From: Cristatella mucedo | Lineage: Eukaryota; Bryozoa; Phylactolaemata; Cristatellidae | NCBI GenBank assembly: GCA_009760855.2 | Contig: WPIO01000010.1 | Location: forward strand, 2,197,001 to 2,261,000 | Direction: 5' to 3' | Length of the DNA stretch: 64,000 nt | Part shown: positions 12,060 to 24,744 of the stretch, in pieces | Position numbering within the stretch: position 1 is the first letter of the stretch | Layout: every line of letters begins with the position of its first letter | Program-made: the position numbers and the translations under genes | The notes under the pieces: generated by a model | Seen by the model: the letters and a program-made list of their open reading frames with translations, nothing else | Databases searched by the model: none | Told to the model about the DNA's origin: nothing

Positions 12060-13800
12060 TCAAGTTTCAGTGGCACTGTCGTTAACGACTAGAGAGTTGT
12101 TTTTTGACCACGAACAACCAAACGACATGGTCGACTTTCGGATTGATATCGCTGACCTTGGTAGGGTTTCTGACCTTGAGCCGGCTGACGCGACCGGTGG
12201 CCGGTTTATAGCAGTCGGCGAGGCATTTCTCGGCGACGCCAGGGAGTCGGTAGGGTCACCTCTGGTAATTTCCGGCCTAGCTGGCAAGCATTACCGGTGA
12301 GGTCCTGAGCGCTAAACCTGCCGAAGCTGTCATATTAGGGTAGCGCTTAAAGATTACCGGCGGCTCCTGAATTATAAAGGTTAGGAGACGGCTTCGAATG
12401 AGGGGCAGCTGTACGCGATGGCCGACGCTGGTACGCCGCATCGCGGCTCTAAATAATTGACTGCCGTTCGCTAACGGCACGGATTCGCTCCATTAGGTTA
12501 GGGCGCTCTCGATTGCTGCCGCGCTGTGCTGCGTCGGCTTCATCTGCTAGCAGCATTGCAGCAACCGCGACTCACTAGTTCATTGCGTCGGGCCGCACGC
12601 TGCCGCACCCGCTGTGGTACCCGCTGCAGCGCGCTCGTAACGCTTTCCGCCGCCACTTCCGCCCGCTTCGCGGCGCGCGCAGCTCAGGCGGCACGCCGGG
12701 CTGTCGTGCATGGACCCGAGACGCTCGCTTAAGCTCCTCGCCCCAGTATCGCCGTCCTGTCGGGCGGGCGGGGGAGGCTGGGGAGGGGCGAGTGCGTGCG
12801 ATTGGAAGACGCGGGTTCTCATCTGCGACGCGCTCGGTGTGCGCTCAGTCGCAACCGCTGCTCTGGAACGATCAGCGTGCGAACGCTAGCGCCAGCGGAG
12901 GGCAGAGGCGGCTGAGTCAGCTGAGGCGGAGCAGGTCCGCGCGTCGGGGCCGGCTGGGGGTTCGACTGGCTGCGGCTTGGCTGGGGTGGGGGCGGCGGTC
13001 TTAACTGCCGGCGAAGAGCACGGCCGGTCAATAGGCAGGCGGGTAGGCGGCACCTCGTATCGCCGGATGTACTTGAGCCTGTCCCGCTCTGGAGCTAGGG
13101 GCGCATCAACGTTAAGCCGAGCCGACGTGAAGCCGAGCCTCGAAACGTCTCCTAACGAGGTCAGGTCGCGTTCGGCTGCGATCCGACCTGCAGGAGGGGG
13201 GTGAAGAAAGACGCAGCCGCTCGCGTGGCGAGCTCTTTGCAAAGTGATCGCGTACCCCGTGGCCGGGAGTCGAGGTAAGCTGAACCGAGACAGCCCAGTC
13301 CGAGATTTCCGGTAGCTCTCGAGGATCGTGGCTCGCATAGTTCGCTAGGAGCTCAAGACGCTGATTTTCGTCGTCCAAATGTACCCCCCAATTTCCAGGC
13401 ATTTGGTAGCTGCAGGCAGAAGTCCGCAGTTCCGCCGCGGGTGTGGTGGGCTTGCCGAAAACCATCGAATCTATCTCCGCTCTACGAGAGTGGGTTACTT
13501 CACCGGACCCTTCGGGTGAACCTTCTACAGAGGTCTTGTCGGTCGCCCCCTTGTTGCACACTCTGAGTGACCTTAGCGCGGGTAGTAGGTCTTTGTGGAC
13601 TTGAAGTGTTTGCCTATCGCTCAGGAACTGCCTTTGAGCCTGGGACGGGCTGGCTCCAGCGATCAATTGCGCTTTCACTTTTTTTGCTTGAGCGTAATGG
13701 TTCCATTGTTTGAACTGAAGCGAATGGCTCAGCGGCCGGCCGCATTTCACGGTAGCACAACCAGGTTGAGCGCAACATAATAGGCATCGGATAGAAGGTC
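12060..13800. other. GC-rich, CpG-dense block
   Basis: Base composition rises sharply against both flanks, with frequent CG dinucleotides and open frames in several registers on both strands. That fits a CpG island or a GC-rich first-exon region, but the multi-frame openness is also expected from composition alone. A (12526-12732) + frame and a (12580-12822) - frame are probably such artefacts. Confidence 0.45.
13112..13750 (-). CDS. Candidate protein-coding exon, unknown product
   Basis: An open frame of 212 codons on the minus strand; the frame stays open upstream to a TAA near 13830. No in-frame ATG is near the beginning, so if real it is an internal exon or starts at a non-ATG codon. The first 70 residues look protein-like: charged, helical, with QWNHYAQAKKVKAQLIAGAS and FLSDRQTLQVHKDLLPALRS. 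The last 60 residues become Arg/Ser/Pro-rich, as expected of a non-coding GC-rich frame, so the true exon may end near 13270. I do not recognise the family. An overlapping frame at 12886-13338 is likely a shadow. Confidence 0.35.
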   Translation of the reverse strand: MKCGRPLSHSLQFKQWNHYAQAKKVKAQLIAGASPSQAQRQFLSDRQTLQVHKDLLPALRSLRVCNKGATDKTSVEGSPEGSGEVTHSRRAEIDSMVFGKPTTPAAELRTSACSYQMPGNWGVHLDDENQRLELLANYASHDPRELPEISDWAVSVQLTSTPGHGVRDHFAKSSPRERLRLSSPPSCRSDRSRTRPDLVRRRFEARLHVGSA

Positions 13801-14084
13801 TGGCCGCTTTTGTTTACTTTCTTCGCTTACATTGCAAGCTTCCAAAGTGCGTCACGTCTAGTTGGTTGCGGGTTTCCTTACGTTGCCACTTTGGGTACTT
13901 TTTCCCTTATTCATTCTCTATTCGATGTTACTTTGGCAGTGTGAATTCTTGCTATCGGTGATAAAACATCTGTGGTAGAAACCACTTATGGTTGAATTAA
14001 AAGAGTCGACATAGTTCAAAGACGGCGGTCAGATTTGGCATGACCAGGTGTACCGAACTGCTGCTCTAAGGACACCCTAAGCGT

Positions 14085-14966
14085 GCGGCCGGATTAAAAG
14101 GCTTTTCTCTTCTAATAGGTGATGCTCTTGTGTGACCATCACCACGTGATCGAAATTTAGGTGTCGTTTCCGAAAGCTGCCTCAATTTTCAATGCTTCAT
14201 TCAGAAGACTGCTTCTAGAGCTAGCCACCACGTCCAATCCCTATCCAAGATTAAGAGCTGTTTTCCACAGTGGCTTGCAAAAACTTTAACTAGCTCCTTA
14301 GTTCTGTTTCGGCTTGATTATTGTTATTCCCTTTTGGCAGGGCTACCAAAGAAAGCAACTAGGCCACTGCAGCTGACTATGAATATGGCTGCAAGGCTAG
14401 TTTTCAAATCCCAGAGAATTGAGCACGTATCTCTTTTGCTAATAGAGCTAGGATGGATGGCGGTTGAGCAACAGATACAGAGCAAAGTTCTTACGCAGAC
14501 CCACAAGGCCCGCCACGGCTTGGCTCCTTCGTACCTAGCTGAACTGTTGCACCAGTTTCAGCCTGTTCGTGCCCTCAGGTTCAGTGTGGACAATAAATTA
14601 GCTTTTCCATTTCTCCGGTTAAAGATCGTTGGCGACAGAAGCTTTAGCTCTGCAGGTCCTAGACTGTGGAACTCGCTTCCACAATTCTTACGCAACGACA
14701 ACTACTCTCCTACTGCTGACTATGGCTCATCCCTTTCAGCGGGCCTGGGCTGCTATTTCCATGCTACTGACCACCTCAACTGCTCTCCTGACTCCGCTAT
14801 GCTTCCCATTTTCTCTTTGTTGCGTGAAACGAAGTCTGTTGGCTACCGAATGCGTACCGAAAGTCGCTTAGGCTGTGAGTGCGCTATACAAACCTCTCCT
14901 GCGTAACACCCACATGGTCTTTATGACTTTGTGGAGTTACAGACGGAGATACATTACATACAATTA
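14085..14966 (+). mobile_element. LINE-B 3' fragment
   Basis: Starts in sequence matching about 8796 of the first LINE-B copy (GGATTAAAAGGCTTT) and runs to the family tail ending GATACATTACATAC. The frame 14334-14906 (190 codons) parallels 9042-9614 almost residue for residue, so the two copies are close relatives. The part before 14334 has stops. Confidence 0.85.
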
Positions 14967-16017
14967 CAATTATGTACTCTAGCGGCCATAAGTTTTGCAG
15001 CACTTAGCCTGCCATAAGTAGGGTCGATATATGTATCTCAGCCAATAGCTGTTTGAACTAATATGAATAAGTTTTAAATACTAACGAATATTTTTCCATT
15101 CATTGGATATCAAGAAGAAGTGCTTCGGTCTGTAACTTTTGCTGAGGAGGACTTTTGAGTTGTAAGCCCGGGAAACCAGAAGTATGCGTATCTGCTGACG
15201 ATCTCCTTAGCAACCGGCAAACTCCAACACCGAGGTACCGACGGCCGGTTGCGGTTCCAAATTAAGGTGGCAGTGTGGGAAGTTTTACTCCCCTCACCCA
15301 TGGGCATAGTGCACAATGATAATGATAGAAACATCTGCTAGTAGAGAAAATATGTATTGTGGTTGTACTTTTTAATATTTCTGACGCCCTTCGTGTAGCA
15401 TTTGCCCACTTTATTCGTCTAATAGATAAAGCGATATAGTCTTGCTACGCTAGAACGCAAGGGAAGATGGGCGGGCACCCAGCGATCTTGGCCGTTGCCG
15501 GCAGACCGTAGTGACGCGTGAGTGCACTACTAGCAGCAATGGCAATGAGAGGTCGCCTTACTGATTTTGTCAAGGGGCCGCTATGGTATTACCATCTTGA
15601 GAAGGTTAGCAACTGAGAAGTCGCTCGGAAGCTGGGAATAAGTGAGACAGCTGTCCGAACATTCGGAAAATGTCTGTTCTAGGGACGATGAAGAACCAGC
15701 CTGCGTCTGGGTGCCCTCTGGCTTCCACTAGGAAGGATGATCGGCCCCTGAAAATGGAGTGCCTGAAGGCCCCGCTTTGCCCCTGCTCGAGTCCATGCCA
15801 AAGCACTCGAGCTCATTACCGGCAAGATCCTCAGTGAGCAGACGGTGAGGCAAAGGGTCAAAGAACAAGGGTTTATGGCAAGGGTGGCAAAGAAAGCTCC
15901 GATACTGAATAAAACCCATAAAGAAGCTCGTCTTTTGTGGGCGTGGCAGCATAGGCACTGGGCTAACGAAGATTAGACGTCGGTACTCTTTACCGACGAA
16001 AGTAAGTGGAACGCCGA

Positions 16018-16655
16018 AGGCTCGGCGGAGTAGGCGTAACCTGCCGCTTACCAAGCGGCGTGACCTACTGCCGAATGCGGTTCGGTGCGCGTCTACGCGC
16101 AATAAGCAGGCCGCCACGAAACGAGTGTTTCTGGCGGTGACCTACTTATCGTTACTAAAAGGGTCGTGAGTCCACGGCGTGAGTTAGAAAGAGACACACA
16201 CACAAAAGTGGGATTTTACTGATCTTTATTCGTAAGCGCACGATGTCGCTGCGCGTCTAGCTCAGTTCTATCTACACACACGCCTCACAAGCTCTCAACA
16301 GCAATAGCACTCTTGTGGGGGAAATACGTCCCCGCATTTAATCTTCCTATGCCTATTGTGGGGAGCGACCCAAATAAGACGGAGGAGCCCGAACCGGAGC
16401 CTAGACCCTGACTGGAGAGCCTGTGCTCCGCTTCCACCGTGAAGGCGGGAATACCTCACGCACTACCTCACACACTACCTCAAGCACTCTTACGGAGGAA
16501 ATACGTGTCCGCATTAGGCTACCTACGTCTCTACTGGAGAACGACTCAAAAGACGGAGGAGCCCGAACCAACGAAATATCTCACACCACCACAACTACTT
16601 CTAGTTCGCATCAGCAAATCGTTAGGCCAAGACCACGTTCGAGCGAGCACGCTCG

Positions 16656-16694
<39 letters not shown>

Positions 16695-17350
16695 CACACA
16701 CAAAAGAAACACAAAATGCGAGCTCGGACACGATACGATATTTGGTGGCGTCCACCGAATCCTCGTAGCACTGTCTCGTCCTATCCCGTCATTCGGCGGC
16801 GAACTGCCCCCTTCTCCCTCGCTTTCAGAGAAACGAGTCCGGCAACTAACGGCGACGGCATCGAAACGAAGCCGAAGAGAGAGAGAGAGAGAGAGCAGGA
16901 GCCGAACAAAAGACCCGGAGTGAGCGTCGCTCTACTCTTAAATGCCTAGCTGAGACAATGGGGCAAGAGCTTAGTGATATTGGGCCCGGCACCTTGGGCC
17001 ATTACAGTAAGGAATTAATACCGTCGCTCGGCCACCGGATGGGCAACCCCGTCCAGCTTGAATGCCGAAAAGGTTCCAGACGATTCTTTCGAACCGAAGT
17101 ATGGTCGAAGTTGACAGGTCAGCCAACACCGATCAGCCGCTCCTGTGGATAGCAAATTAATTCTAAAGGCCGAATCAACAGAGCCGGTGCCAGTGCCTCC
17201 TGGCTCGCTGTTAAGCTGTTGCTCTCTCTAACCGCACTGGCGCTCCTCGCTGGCTCACTGCTCCAGGACAAAGGAGTTTTGCCCACCAAGCAGTTCTTGT
17301 TCGCGTTAAAATTAAGCCAAGGCTAGAGTGGCGCTACATAAGTACACCGT
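16018..17350 (-). repeat. LTR-like dispersed repeat, copy 1 (inside the Tc1 transposase)
   Basis: Reverse complement matches 18285-19345: a lead segment with GGCT(C/T)AATTTTA, a TGTC start near 16957, an ATTTAAGAG block, a polyadenylation signal (AATAAA, at 16225-16230 on the other strand), AGTAACG near the end, and a leader ending in AAGCGGCAGGTTACGCC. That order (start TGTC, poly-A signal, then a possible primer-binding site) resembles an LTR, but similarity continues on both sides, so the whole 1.1-1.3 kb may be the repeat unit. Confidence 0.55.
16664..16702. repeat. (CA)n microsatellite
   Basis: A GCGCGC then CA dinucleotide run inside repeat copy 1; the matching place in copy 2 (about 18685-18700) has only a short TG/CG stretch. 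Confidence 0.85.
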
Positions 17351-18284
17351 GTATGGCAGCTGCAAATGTCGAGTCGATCTTTACGTTTGACGCAGGAGTG
17401 ACGAAGCATACGCTGATGTCTGCTTGCAACGTACTGTGATGTTCGGGTTCGGATCAGTGATGATGAGGGGAAGCTTCGCAGTCCAGCGGTGTAGCAGTCC
17501 TTCGCCGAGTTCGAGGGCAGAATGAATAAAGATGGCTACCGGCGAATCCTGGCCCTGCGTCCCCGTGCCCAGTGCATCGCGACTGCGAGGCACTCATTGT
17601 ATACATCAACAGGACAACGACCCGAAACATACTGCAGAAGTTGCGCAGCACTTTCTCGACAGGTCCTCTCATTTCACACGCTTGCAGTGGCCGAGTCAGA
17701 GCTCGGACCTTAACCTGATGGAACATCTATGGAACGAGGTTAGGTTCAGCGTCGGCTGAGAGCTCTAGACACAAGCAAGCATGAGATCACCGGCCGAATT
17801 ACGGGACAAATTGCAAGTAGTCTGGCATGCTATACCACCCAACATAACTCTGAAACTCGTTGAGTCCACGCCAGCACGAATAACGGAAGTGGTCGTTAAT
17901 CGGGAAAGGGTCACATCCTACTAGATTTAGTGTTTCTACTGCCCATTCTGTGGTTTTCGTGTTGAAAAATTGTGTCGTGGTCTGTTTTCTTTACTTTTGC
18001 ATCAATTTCACTCGTTTTGACGCTCCGGGAGGTCTTTGAAACGGTTGACAACAATAGTCGACCTGGCGGCTAAAGTTGGAATGTGTGCGGCAAAACTTAT
18101 TGCCGCTAATGTAGATCTAACGATGTATGCAATTAAATGGTACCGAACACTTCTTATGAAAGGCACGTGTTTATTCTAATCGATTGTACGAAGTCGAATC
18201 AACATAAATAAATTGATATTTATTAGCCGATTTAACAGCCCCATTTGTTTATCCGCAGAAAAGCCTTAACGGCTATTATAGCAC

Positions 18285-19345
18285 AGCGCCGGCCTGGCTC
18301 AATTTTAGGGCGCACAATAACTGCTCACTCAGCAGGAAACACCTCTGTCCTAGAGAATTAAGCAGGAAAACTCAGCCGTCGTAGTAGGATTATAAGGTGA
18401 TGCATATCGGCTGGCCTCTCGGCTGGATATCAGCTGTCATACCTATAGTCCCAGCTAGCAATTTAAGAGTAGGGCGACGCTCACTCGGGGTTCCCCCTTC
18501 GTCTTCGGCTCTGCGCTTCGACGCCGTCACCGGCAGTTACCGCACTCGCTTTCTCTGAAAGCGAGGGAGAAGAGTAAGCTGTGTTGCGGGCGATTGACTG
18601 GACAAAACAAATCAGTGCTGGGAGAATTCGGTGGACGCCACCGAATAAGTTTGTATAGCGCCCGTGTCTCGATTTTGTATAATGTGTGCATGTGCGCGCG
18701 CGTAGTTCCGGCGTAGGGATTTGCAAGCGAACTAGGAATAGTCCGGTGCAGTGTAGAGAAGGGAGTTCCTCCTAGATGAAACAACCCCCAGTGCTTCTGC
18801 CTTTGCGAAGGTGGAAGTATTCCCGCCTTTGCGGTAGAAGCGGAGCCCTAGTTCTCCGGTAAGGAGCTAGGGTTCCAGGCATTCCTGCCTTTGCGACGGT
18901 GGAGGTTTTCCAGCCTTTGCAAAAAGGGAGGCGGAATTCTAGTTCTCGGGTAGGGGTTTAGGTTCAGGTTGTTCGGGCTCCTCCGTATATATGGGTCGCT
19001 TTCACTAAAGACGTTGTCAGCCTAAGTGCGGGACATATTTACCGTAGGAGTGCTTGTTTTGTTGAGAGCCTGCGAGGAGTGTGAGGCTAAAACTGAACTA
19101 GACGTGCAGTGACATTGCGCACTTGCGAATAAAGTTCAGTAAAATTCCCTATTTGTGTGTATATATCTTTCCAATCCGCACCACGAATTCAAGACCCCTC
19201 AGTAACGGTAAGTCGGTTGGCGCCAGAAACTATTTTTCGCGTGGCCACCTCTTATTTCTGGTAGACGCGCACCGAATAGCATTAGGCAGAAGGCTACGCC
19301 GTTTGGTAAGCGGCAGGTTACGCCTCCTCCACCGAGCCGTCTGCG
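18285..19345 (+). repeat. LTR-like dispersed repeat, copy 2
   Basis: Plus-strand partner of 16018-17350. Starts in AATTTTAGGGCGCACAATAA, with TGTCATACC near 18436, repeated CCTTTGCG motifs (18800-18925), TATATATGGG near 18985, AATAAA at 19128-19133 and AGTAACGGTAAGT. TGGCGCCAGAAAC at 19218-19230 resembles a retrotransposon primer-binding site. The leader ends at the GCGGCAGGTTACGCC block. No gag-pol coding sequence is attached. Confidence 0.55.
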
Positions 19346-21012
19346 TTACACTTTAACCACCGCTTGCAGTTGGCAATGAAGGATCGCCCACTGCGGGATT
19401 TTTAACCGACCTCGGTAGTGGAGAGCAAGCACCTGTGTCCTGGACTATCACGGCCCATTACGATGCCAGATGTTGCAGGTTTTTAAAGCGATGCATGCTA
19501 CAATTGGACGCGGTAGGCGTCGTTGCCAAGCCGGCAACCTTCTTCAATCTTGTTTTCTTTCAGCCCGGGCTGCAATATGCTGATTCTACCAGGGTCAACG
19601 GAAACAGCTAAATACGGCCCTCGTGAACTAGGAGGTAGTGACAGAGTTCAGCTTCACAAACATGTAGCTGCTATTATCTCATCTGACTCTCATCCTTAGG
19701 TTTAGGCCCTGAGAAAACGAGGATTAGCCATATTATCAACTCCGACGGATGAATACAGAACATGGTGCTTCACAACCTCTAATCTTCTGAAAAACTAGGG
19801 CAAGAAGACATCAAGGATTGCTAAGCTTCAAGGAGATTGCGTGTGCCAATAATAAGAGAGGCATATTATAGCGTTGTAGATCGTTTCGTTATCGGCACGA
19901 GTAGACAGTGAAGCAGGTCACACACGTTGCAGAAAGTGAATAGAGATCGTGCGTTAACAGCTTTTTCGCGAAGAACATGTTTCTGCACCGTGAATTCGAG
20001 TGAGTCTACAAGGCGCAGGCTTGCCGGGACTTTCGTGAAATTAAGGTGTCTTGAGACAGGACAGCAGAACGGACCCACCAAAAGGGGATGCTGATGGTCT
20101 GCATTCTCACACAAATTCCCTGGTAATATCTGATATCCTCTATAGGTCATTCTAAATCAGTCATGCTGAGAGTCAGTCATGTACCGTTGCTGCTACTTGC
20201 GATTTCTCATTTGTAGGCCCCAGAAAATAACGGGGATATAAAAAGTGCCACTTTGTATAAACAGCCAGAGTGTTAATGAAGTGTTAGCTTGTACTCAAAA
20301 GGCGTATTTTTTCCATTTGGCTTGTCCAAGATCTTTTCACGGTGCTGTTTAGCATAGCATTTGCACCTGCTTCAATCAGTCGTAATGCTCGGAATCCTAC
20401 ACTGAGGTACGACCTAAACCATTGATCTACTGTGCAAATAATTCGTGTAATGATACGCCCTCCAGAATGACGAATTGATTAAGGATGTAAAATGAACCCG
20501 GAAATCTCGGCGGAACTAAGAAAAGACTACAGCAAATTCAACACCCCGAGAAGTCTTTTATATACAGTCACAATAGAGCTGACTCTGTGGAATAATTACC
20601 TATCAATCCATAGTCAAAATGCTAGTCTTAATGCTTAAATTTAATATCTTAGCTGGTCCGCTATTAGCCAATTAGATATCTTCACAGGAATGGTAGAAAA
20701 AGACAAGGCCGGCCTCGCTTAAGTTCTCGTAATTTAGGGCTGAATCCTTAATGAGTCGCTTGATAACAGCCTCTTTGGTGAACGCAGCGGCACAAGGACA
20801 CCGAATTAAGTTGCTAGCATACTTTGTCATGCTAGCTATCGTTTGCTGCAGCAATTTAAAGCGTAGAAGAAGAAGGAGAGGAGTAAGTAGGTAGAGCCGC
20901 ATTGAGGGCTAGTTGTTGCCTTCGACCGGGAGATTAACTTAAGATGAAAGCAGCAGAGGAAAGGTAAAAATGGAGTAAGCTGGAGAGATTGAGTCCAATT
21001 GAGAGAGAGAGG

Positions 21013-21081
<69 letters not shown>

Positions 21082-23229
21082 CATTTTATGTAAGAGGGGG
21101 CACACACATGAGCAGCAAAAGAACACATTAAGTGTCCTAATGGGCGGCGGGAGTAGGTTCTCCGACAGATCGTCTTTGTCTAGCAGAGACCTGGCTATTT
21201 CAGTATAGTCATCCCTCGTTTATCGCGATTAACCAGTTCCAGACTCTACGGCAATAAGTGGATTTCCGCGAAGTAGGATTCATTTTTATAAATCAAACAT
21301 TTTCGTAGTTAAGGCATGGAAAACCTGTTCGCGACCCTCTAAATATGGTTTTAACGTTATTCGAGCACTGTGGACATGAATAACACCCATTTAATCACTA
21401 TTACACCATACTACTCAATACATTAGACAAAATATGCGACAAGAAAATATTAGATGTTAAAATATCTTATTATTATTTTACATTTAATGACACACATATT
21501 TCTTACACGCAACCGCTAACCTATGAAAATATTGCAACTTTTTGATGATGAGGTGAAAATGAGAATAAGATAGGAAGGACTCTGGCCGGGATAGGAAGAG
21601 GGTAGGACAGCCAATCAGTGACAAGCAGCTCTAACTGGCTTGGTTTCATCACATCCAATTTTTTGGAATAAATTTCTTGCGCACACGCAGGAAGCGGTCG
21701 AGCGGCTGCACCTGGCGCTGAAGGATTTTCGGGAGCGCTCGAATATATTGGCTTACAGTACATACGTACAGTAATTTTTATTTGTATTGTAAGACAGGGG
21801 TGCATAATTGACTCAGGCAACAGAGCTCGCGCTGTATAATTTTCACTATCTCGTCTAATCTTTTTAATGAATATATTTGAAAAAAGCCACGGCAAAGTGA
21901 AGCCGCGAATGACGAAGCGCGAAGTGGCAAGGGACGACAATATCGTGACTTGACATTTTCTCGGTTTCCTAGATGTCGCAGTTCTGTCAAGAGACCACTT
22001 TGGCCGCTGCAGAGGCCGAGGTCCAGCCCAAAGGGTTTTAAAATGAGGGTAGCAGCATCTACTAGTCAGATGGCACTTTTTTCGGAAGAGAACCGGTTGC
22101 GGTGGAGTACGGCGTGACCGGCTAATAACACGGAACATTTAGTAACGAGTTTCAAACGGCGTACTATAGCGTCAATACATAACCTTGGCGCCAGTTTTGG
22201 CTGGCTCAGAAAAAAGCATATAACATGACTGACCAAAAATACTATCTGCTAGAAAGCAGCCATTAACAGATCGTATTTAAGGCGTAGCTAAAAAAGGATT
22301 CGTTTTCAACCAGTTCCTATCAATCTTTTAACTTCTTCCGATCATCGAAAGCCGGCAGGAGCTACAAGAAACCGACTCTTGGGGTGCAGGGGAGAGAGCC
22401 AATGCGCCCTGGCCTTTTTGTGCTGACCGAAAGTCAGTGGTAATTCTATTACCATTACTCACGTGATATATTTGAACCCATATTCGTCACTTCCGTTTCA
22501 CTTAAGCACACATAAAAAGCAGGCAAAATCTCATCTACAGTAATAGTTTTTGTAAAGCGAAGAGGCTGGTATGCATATCTAACAAAGGACTTTTTAGCCG
22601 AGACCAGTTTTGCATTTGCTCCCTGCTCATTAAGAGGTTTCAAGTGGGCGCAAAGACAACCAATAACAATACACTTAACAGCCGCTACCCGCAGCGAATG
22701 TAAAGATTTCAGCAATGTTTACGTAGAAAATTTAGTTGGCTGGTCACATGAATTTATGATGCAATGCACTGATGTAGGTAAAATTAAGCAGTACAGATGC
22801 TTTGCGTAGAATTTATCTCATTTTCCTGTACATTATTTGCACACGGGTTTACTGCTAGTTATGTCTACACTTCAGAGGTCTAGCTCTTGTGACGACAGGT
22901 GAATAGATCTTCAAGTTTTATTTCAGAATACTATCTGATTTTATTTCTTAGTTCTGCACGGTGTCAGCGGCCATTGAATTCACTCCAAATGATGGCTGAT
23001 TTGCAAGACTTTGGATGAACTCCTTATCTATTAAAGTATTGAAAACTGGTCTTTAGTTAAACTTGACATCGGCAAAGTTTATCTTCCATTGACTTTGGCA
23101 AAATTCATCTTAGAGTGAAGACTTAAGAGACCATGGTATACAATATATAATATATAAGATATATTATTTCGTTGATATTAGATACTATATATTATATTCC
23201 ATGTAATATATGTCATATACTAACTATAT
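19346..23229. other. Unassigned stretch
   Basis: No gene recognised; open frames are short and lack family motifs (21521-22138 minus is the longest). Contains a (GA)n tract, listed separately, and an AT-palindromic stretch near 23130-23240 that corresponds to the fading end of the duplication. Confidence 0.5.
21001..21079. repeat. (GA)n microsatellite
   Basis: About 79 bp of GA repeats with one GGGG interruption near 21010. Confidence 0.95.
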
Positions 23230-24744
23230 AATAAATTATCAACCAGATGGTGAAGTCTGCTTCCAAAACCACCTGTCAAATCGGCCATCTCCTTAAAACT
23301 TTCTTTTCCACCATTTCTCTTACTAAATTGCTCCGCCAGAATTCAATTAATCCAGCAGCTACTACATGCAGAATTGATCCGGTGCCATGTTTCCATACCT
23401 ATGCTTAATCGCTTTCGCTGCTAACTGCTAAATAGAGGCGCATCCAGCGGGGTTTGCAGAAGGGAAGGATGAAACCGGCTTAAGGTGAATACCATCTCCA
23501 GAAAAAAAAAGAATTGATCTAACGGCTTGGGAAAGCTTTAGGTATGAACAATTGAATTGTCTTTTAGGTAGTTGTTAATTCTTGTCATTTCAGTGACTTA
23601 GCTCAACTTCAGGGGCTGATGTACCTCACGACGATGCAGCAGAAGCTGGTGTTCATATGGAGCCGACAACCACTACCAGTCATTATCCACGAAGACTCGG
23701 AGAAACTGCAAGATGGCTGAGATCGCTCCGGGCTGCTAACTAAAATATGTAGCTGTCCACCGGTTTTAAGATCGACTACAGAAGTGCCCAAGTCGTTCGG
23801 TAGGCTGGCAGCAAGCTTCAAGACCGACCACCATCACTGAAGTGCTCTTCGACAACAATCAAGCTAGAATGGGTCTGCTGAAGTTTTCCACTATGCGAAC
23901 AAATATTAGTTGTTGCAATCGCCAGAAAAGATATTTTACGTAGCAATATGTAAGAAAGAATAGCTGGTCTTTTTTTGTAAAGGCGTGTCTGTTTATTTAA
24001 AAAATAGTGTACACTCAAGCCGATGAACCTATGGCCGCTGCCGTGGCAATTCAATTGCAACCACCAACTCAACTGCAGATTCAACCTGAAGTTCAAGCAT
24101 GATGGTCATTTACAGGTCATTGCAGAGAAGCACTTTCTTTTACCAGTACGATATCTTGGAGATCGCCGTGTTCATATTCTGCGCAATCTCCATTGTCCAC
24201 TCTTTCTAGATTCATCAAAATTGTCACTCTTCCCTGTTCTCAATATCGGCATTCCTTTCTTGGCCCTTTCATTTTTAAATCGCCGACCGCTTAGCCGCCT
24301 GATATCGACTGTTTTCCGTAACCCACAAAAAACAGCTATACGCTAGTTAAGTGACTTAGTGGTAAACTATTGCCCAAAGGTCCCAGTTTCTAAAAGTGGT
24401 CCTGCTAACACCTCTTAATGTGGCCCACTTCTCTACGTGGTTTTGCATGTGTGCAGCGGACTGATTAGATGCTTTGCAGTTCGTCATAGTAAGCTTCGTT
24501 TTCCTATTTGCCAGAGTTCAAGTAGCATTCTTTCGCGGCCGATTGATCACTTTTCTTTAGTCTACGTTCTCTGACTTCATTTAGCTGCTGATTGCCAATA
24601 TCCGTAATACGCTTGTAAGCTTTGCAGCTCGCTAATTCGTGGAAGCCTGGTGATATTGCAGGAGAAACTAATCAGACCACACCGGCAGACTTGTATATCA
24701 ACTATTCGCTTCTGTCCCCCTGAGGTGAACCGATCGGGGGTCGG

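Larger units (their letters stand above)
15540..17925 (+). pseudogene. Tc1-like DDE transposase, broken
   Basis: Begins MAMRGRLTDF with helix-turn-helix-like residues (ARKLGISETAVRTFGKCL), then frame changes. NKTHKEARLLWAWQH and FTDESKW follow near 15990, the segment carrying the catalytic Asp. An insertion of about 1.37 kb splits the frame. It resumes near 17385 with MFGFGSVM, then QQDNDPKHTAEVAQHFL and SDLNLMEHLWNE near 17730, carrying the later catalytic region. The two parts together are about 340 codons, the usual family length. Stops occur in both parts. It would have cut and pasted the element at TA sites. Confidence 0.85.
14977..18111 (+). mobile_element. Tc1/mariner-family DNA transposon, interrupted
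   Basis: Inverted ends: the left begins CTCTAGCGGCCATAAGTTTT, and the reverse complement of the right end gives CATTAGCGGCAATAAGTTTT. Both abut a TA dinucleotide (14975-14976 and 18112-18113), the target duplication used by this superfamily. Without the nested insertion (about 16018-17384) the element would be about 1.77 kb, normal for Tc1. It landed about 10 bp after a LINE-B tail. Confidence 0.85.

Noticed and set aside
16423-16923. 166-codon plus-strand frame
   Set aside because: Lies across an LTR-like repeat and a (CA)n tract, with His-Thr repeats from the microsatellite; no homology to proteins recognised.
21521-22138. 205-codon minus-strand frame
   Set aside because: No recognisable domain, irregular composition, no supporting splice or start context.
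23620-23700. Possible HECT-like coding segment in both duplication arms
   Set aside because: A short matching string with a conserved Trp-Ser-Arg is too little, and stops occur in both copies.
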